Positions 59,625 to 64,000 of a stretch of DNA of 64,000 nucleotides are shown here, piece by piece (positions within the stretch are counted from its first letter, which is position 1; the number at the start of each line of letters is the position of its first letter). The position numbers and the translations under genes are program-made. The notes under the pieces are model-generated. The model saw nothing but the letters and a program-made list of their open reading frames with translations. It had not been told where the DNA came from and did no database searches. The DNA comes from Meconema thalassinum (lineage: Eukaryota > Arthropoda > Insecta > Orthoptera > Tettigoniidae), in contig OX336395.1 in NCBI GenBank assembly GCA_946902985.2, forward strand, positions 18,516,708 to 18,580,707, given 5' to 3'.

Positions 59625-60288
59625 ATTACACTTAGGCTATAAAATCTATGTTTGAAATACAGGTGAAAATATTTACAATATGTACAATTATTTAGTTGCA
59701 GTATTGGTACTGCAACTGTCAGTGTATGTTAAATGCAGTATATATGTTAGGTGAAATGCTAAATGGTGATAGCTATCCGGAGTTTGTACTTTAGAGAGAT
59801 TATATGGTTGTAAACTATAGTTAAACTATAAAATTTTAGGCTAACTACTTATCTGATTGTCTTCCGTACTACAGCTGCTCGCAGTTTTCGTGCTCACTGT
59901 AACTTACTGTGCGGTCAACTGCGGTGGTTATCTTAACGACTGGTTTTCCCTGCCTTCTCCCCCCTTCCCCTACGTGCTGTGGGGAGTGATAGCGATGTGT
60001 TTATGTGAGGTGTTGCCAACCTAGATAAGATGTATGTTATTGAATGAGGTGTGTCTACAACTATTAAAGACCGTGGATTAGCCCTCGCCACGCGTGGAGC
60101 ATTTCCCATTCGAACTAAGCGTTGACGGTCTTATGAGGACGTCCCGGCACATTTAATACTGCCGCGAATATGGGCCTTGGTTTGTTGCAGAAGAAAAGTA
60201 CATCGTACACCTGATCCAGATAACATTTACCTATTAAAAAACCCCTAATTTCCCCCCCCCCCCTTTTTTATCTAGCTTGGCTGTGTCG

Positions 60289-60601
60289 CTAAATTGTGTC
60301 TTGTTTCCGACTGGGTGTGTTTTTTAGTAGCGTGAAGAGGGGTGAGCTCTCCATGAACGTGTGTTCGTTTAGATTGTTGGGATTGTTTCGTTTGGCTAGG
60401 TGTATCTCGATTGCTTCCTTTATGTCAAGAGCTCTGCCTTTCGATTCGTGATGGATTATTTTAAGGTCCGACTCTATGTTGGTAAAGCTGTGCCCCGGGT
60501 CACACATATGTTCGCACACGGCTGAATGTGTTCCGTATCTTATCGCATTCCTATGTTCATTATAACGGGTGTCTACTCGTCTTCCACTCTGCCCGATGTA
60601 A
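60289..60601 (-). pseudogene. GIY-YIG endonuclease end, left arm of Penelope element 2
   Basis: Minus strand: YIGQSGRRVDTRYNEHRNAI, then CEHMCDPGHSFTNIES, KIIHHESKGRALDIKEAIEI and NNLNEHTFM, the full C-terminal part of a Penelope GIY-YIG nuclease with the Arg, His and Glu positions kept. The frame runs in from 60675, but the first 25 codons there read the right arm backwards, so the true element sequence starts at the loop. The GIY half is missing because the inversion breakpoint falls between GIY and YIG. No Met is proposed. Confidence 0.8.
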
Positions 60602-60631
60602 TTAGCGATAAGATACGGAACACATTCAGCC

Positions 60632-60910
60632 GTGTGCGAACATATGTGTGACGCGGGGCACAGCTTTACCAACATAGAGTCGGACCTTAAAATAATCCAT
60701 CACGAGTCGAAAGGCAGAGCTCTTGACATAAAGGAAGCAATCGAGATACACCTAGCCAAACGAAACACTCCCAACAATCTAAACGAACACACGTTCATGG
60801 AGAGCTCACCCCTCTTCACGCTACTAAAAACACATCCTGTCGGAAACAAGACACAATTTAGCGACACAGCCAAGGTAGATAAAAAAGGGGGGAAATTAGG
60901 GGTTTTTTAA
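60632..60910 (+). pseudogene. GIY-YIG endonuclease end, right arm of Penelope element 2
   Basis: Inverted second copy: CEHMCDAGHSFTNIES through KIIHHESKGRALDIKEAIEI to the tail. It lacks even the YIG and RYNEH segment, which lies in the loop and left arm only. Differs by single residues (Ala for Pro in CD-GHSF, Thr for Asn in the KR-N-PNN stretch) and reads on past the left-arm stop into KKGGKLGVF. Confidence 0.8.
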
Positions 60911-61519
60911 TAGGTAAATGTTATCTGGATCAGGTGTACGATGTACTTTTCTTCTGCAACAAACCAAGGCCCATATTCGCGGCAGTATTAAAGGTGCCGG
61001 GACGTCCTCATAAGACCGTCAACGCTTAGTTCGAATGGGTAATGCTCCACGCGTGGCGAGGGCTAATCCACGGTCTTTAATAGTTGTAGACACACCTCAT
61101 TCAATAACATACATCTTATCTAGGTTGGCAACACCTCACATAAACACATCGCTATCACTCCCCACAGCACGTAGGGGAAGGGAGGAGAAGGCAGGGAAAA
61201 CCAGTCGTTAAGATAACCACCGCAGTTGACCGCACAGTAAGTTACAGTGAGCACGAAAACTGCGAGCAGCTGTAGTACGGAAGACAATCAGATAAGTTAT
61301 TAGCCTAAAATTTTATAGTTTAACTATAGTTTACAACCCTATAATCTCTCTAAAGTACAAACTCCGGATAGCTATCACCATTTAGCATTTCACCTAACAT
61401 ATATACTGCATTTAGCATACACTGACAGTTGCAGTACCAATACTGCAACTAAATAATTGTACATATTGTAAATATTTTCACCTGTATTTCAAACATAGAT
61501 TTTATAGCCTAAGTGTAAT

Positions 61520-61560
61520 GGATCTGATGATGATCGCTTGACGATCGAAACTGGTCATCC
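61520..61560 (+). ncRNA. Minimal type-I hammerhead ribozyme motif, right arm
   Basis: Stem I GGAT (61520-61523) pairs with ATCC (61557-61560). Core CTGATGA (61524-61530), one unpaired T, stem II GATCG / CGATC with loop CTTGA, GAAA (61547-61550), minimal stem III AC-TG-GT, and cleavage after C at 61556. All conserved core bases are present. Hammerheads of this minimal type are known from Penelope-like elements. Confidence 0.75.
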
Positions 61561-61818
61561 TAGTGTTTTATTAATCTCATGTAATTTATTTCAGGATTAG
61601 GGCATAACCCATCTCTTTTGGGTACATTCGTGTTGACCGACTGAAAAGCACTAAACTCTTGTTCTCTCATCAAATCTTAACCCTTTTGGTGCCAAGCATT
61701 TAATTAATGCCCCTTCTCAATACATTTTGCAACGCACATGGTACATGAAGAAGGTTAAGGGTTAATATGTGCACCTTGTAAACTCCTTTGATAGCAAAAA
61801 AGGATTGGCATAATGCTA

Positions 61819-62479
61819 CTAGGTCTTCTCACCATTATGGGTTAACTTGTGTGTCTTCAAAACATTTTTGCGAGCAAATTTGGCTCCACAGGTACTACAC
61901 GAATATAGCTTCTTACCAGTATGGGTTAACATGTGTTTCATCAAATTACCATTCCGACTAAATTTGGCTCCGCATGTTATACACGAGAATCGCTTCTCCC
62001 CAGTATGGGTTAACATGTGTCTCTTCAAAATACTTGACTGACTAAATTTGGCTCCGCATGTGATACACGAGAAACGCTTCTCACCAGTATGGGTTAACAT
62101 GTGTCTATTCAAACTACAATTCTCACTAAATTTGGCTTCGCATGTGATACACGAGAATCGCTTCTCCCCAGTATGGGTTAACATGTGTCTCAGCAAGCCA
62201 ACATTCCGTCTGAATTTGGCTCCGCATGTGCTACACAAGAATCGCTTCTCCCCAGTATGGGTTAACATGTGTCTTGTCAAACTACTATTCTCACTAAATT
62301 TGGCTTCGCATGTGATACACGAGAATCGCTTCATACTAGTATGGGTTAACAGGTTAGTCTTCAAATTTTGTTGATATGTTATGTTTCTTTCAGATACAGT
62401 GCTGGAATTCTGTCCTCTAGTATTACATAATGCGTATATTTTCCTTACAGCAGGATCCGTAGTATCAGGACATCCCAGC
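61819..62479 (-). CDS. C2H2 zinc-finger protein, probable terminal coding exon
   Basis: The minus strand encodes six tandem C2H2 fingers of 28 residues (84 bp) with TGEKR-type linkers, e.g. FSCITCGAKFSQSSILKRHM, each CxxC-x12-HxxxH, plus a degenerate half finger before them (KTNLLTHTS). The stop at 61819 follows NGEKT. An internal Met lies at 62364, but the frame stays open upstream to a TTTCAG acceptor at 62480-62485, giving a start such as LGCPDTTDPAVRKIYA, so I treat it as a 3'-terminal exon. Variable residues at the -1, 3 and 6 positions differ between fingers, suggesting sequence-specific DNA binding. Upstream exons and N-terminal domain were not found. The Penelope element 2 lies about 150 bp past the stop, in or next to the 3' UTR. 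Confidence 0.75.
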
Positions 62480-62485
62480 CTGAAA

Positions 62486-64000
62486 TCATTGGTAGTAATA
62501 CAAATCAGTGCGCTGATAATTACGTTGAATTATCTGAGAAAGGTGAATAAAACTTTCAAAATCCAGAGGTGAAACTTATGAAAACAATGATAACTGGACC
62601 AACATTCATTAATATCACTACCAGGAATACTGTCCTTATCTAATACCTGGAACTGAACAGGTTTTTAATATTCAATGCTATGTTATTTATACAGTCTGAA
62701 TATTATAAAATTACTTATAAACTATGCAAACAAAATTGTGTGACACGTTAGAGTGTTTGGAGTCATAGCTTTCCTTGGTAAATATGAAATCAATATCTAT
62801 TTCAATAGTACTGATTTTACATGGAAATGGCAACTTACTTCCAGACACATTTTGTTTGTCAAAAGTCAATTTGGTCCTTGATCAGTTAAATAATTGAAAT
62901 TATTGAATTGTTACGGAAATTGTGTGCTAATTCATACTACCAGTGAAAGTGTTAAACTTATTTCACACCACATTGGCTGATTTAACAACATTGATGTACG
63001 GGGATATGACTAATTAATAGAATCTGGATAACTGAAATCCATCTGACTTAGGAAGTGCATGCTCGTACAGGTGACAGAATAAATCATATTATATTCCCTA
63101 CAGAATAGCCATGCTGGCATTTGGATGAAGGAGGGAATTTTGGATCTGCAAATCATGTGATTTCGAACCCCGATGAGCCATCATGTTTCACTCTTGAATA
63201 CATCGCGGATGAATGGTTATTTAGGGCTACATAAATTATGTGGAGGTGATTAGCTTTAGGTCCAAGAAAATATCAGTCCCTGTCCTCAGATCAGAATTAA
63301 AATCCTTGGCAGGGCCAACCAAATCCATACCTCCGGGTCGACAGCCAACTATGCTGTCCAAAACACCTTGAGATAGTCATTGCTCATATTTATTCGAACC
63401 ATTCTCATTAGATTTATTGTACTTCATCATTTCCTCAATTTTCAGACGTATGTTTTCTGCTTTCTCTATTTCATGTCATTCGCTCTTGTTCATCCATCTT
63501 TCATTCATATTGTAGTATATTCTGAGTGAACAAAAATCTGTACCTTCTACTCGTTCTGTATCTTCTTTCCTCTCGGTCGATGTTCTCTTCTACAGATTCC
63601 TGTTTCAAAGATTCGAGTTCCTGGCATTGGAGTTCTCATCTACTTCATAACAACCAGATTGTAGTCAGAATTTGTGTTGGCCCCAGAGTACGTTTTGAAA
63701 TCCCAATTTATACTTCGGAATCTCTACTTGATCACAATGAAATCAATTTATAAACGTCCTATACCTCCAGGTCTCATTCAAGTGTTTATAGTTCTGCTGT
63801 GTTTGCTAGAAACGTGTTAGCTATGCCTTATTAGTGATCGCTGCAGAATTCTACCAGCCTGCTCAATCGTTCGTATATTTCATGCATTCTACATTTCGCC
63901 ACTATCTTTTCTTCTCTTCCATTTATTAACACGGCATTTCAATCTCTCTTTTCAACATTTACAATCTGCAGAATTACACCTTCTGTATTTTTAGTAGAAT
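62486..64000. other. No recognisable gene; possible intron of the zinc-finger gene
   Basis: No coding exon could be supported. A GATTTCGAACCCCGA phrase at about 63160 resembles a Pol III B box, followed by sequence of SINE-like style (CTCCGGGTCGACAGCC), but no A box or target duplication was found. The plus frame at 63526-63753 has no motif. Confidence 0.35.

Larger units (their letters stand above)
59442..61662. mobile_element. Foldback Penelope-like element 2 (inverted arms of about 1.06 kb)
   Basis: Flanked by 13-bp duplications TCTCTCATCAAAT (59429-59441 and 61663-61675). The left arm (to 60546) is the inverted copy of the right arm (from 60605) with a 58-bp loop; identity is very high by eye, with a few substitutions and about 40 extra bases at the outer left end. 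Both arms carry the end of the GIY-YIG nuclease reading outward, a 3' region and a hammerhead-like ribozyme near the outer ends. Two truncated 3' halves lie head to head, without reverse transcriptase. Confidence 0.9.

Noticed and set aside
63100..63330. A second SINE near the right end
   Set aside because: Only a B-box-like phrase is visible; no A box, tail or target duplication.

Overview
The window looks like a gene-poor, repeat-dominated piece of an insect nuclear genome. It is probably from a large-genome, orthopteroid-type insect, but that is inference from the mix of elements: APE-type LINEs, Penelope-like elements with hammerhead ribozymes, a ZMYM1-like hAT, a tRNA-derived SINE and C2H2 fingers. 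There is no operon-like organisation and no plausible intact cellular gene except one probable C2H2 zinc-finger terminal exon near the right end.

Layout. 1-14297 is an uninterrupted 97-bp satellite (147 monomers plus 38 bp, no net indel) with a 50-monomer higher-order repeat. 14298-19616 is non-coding sequence with small tandem repeats. 19617-39953 is a nest three deep. A 68-bp hairpin satellite was split by a Penelope-like element (13-bp target duplication). That element was then split by an LTR retrotransposon array, LTR-internal-LTR-internal-LTR (20056-38418, 4-bp target duplication GTAC). The LTR element lies on the minus strand, has 3953-bp LTRs and carries only a 3252-bp internal region with two overlapping gag-type ORFs and no pol, so it must depend on enzymes supplied by another element.

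41443-46819 is a hAT transposon (8-bp duplication AAATACAC) whose dead transposase gene was split by a LINE (11-bp duplication TTCAATACGAT). Then follow a Penelope end fragment (47237-47407), a 5'-truncated LINE (47577-49890), a broken gene of an arthropod-wide PIN-like/CXC family (50112-51990), a LINE 3' end (52920-53384), diverged tandem repeats rich in YY1-like motifs, a DDE transposase fragment, a foldback MITE, a tRNA-class-II SINE, a foldback Penelope element (59442-61662) and the zinc-finger exon (61819-62479).

Most notable are: the gag-only giant-LTR element with a triplicated primer-binding-site-like leader; the three-LTR tandem with one outer target duplication; two Penelope elements carrying minimal type-I hammerhead ribozymes of the same layout, one of them split by the LTR insertion exactly at its predicted cleavage site; both Penelope elements sitting in hairpin-forming targets; and a CENP-B-box-like motif in the 97-bp satellite. 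All family calls are from motif recognition by eye; no database search was run.
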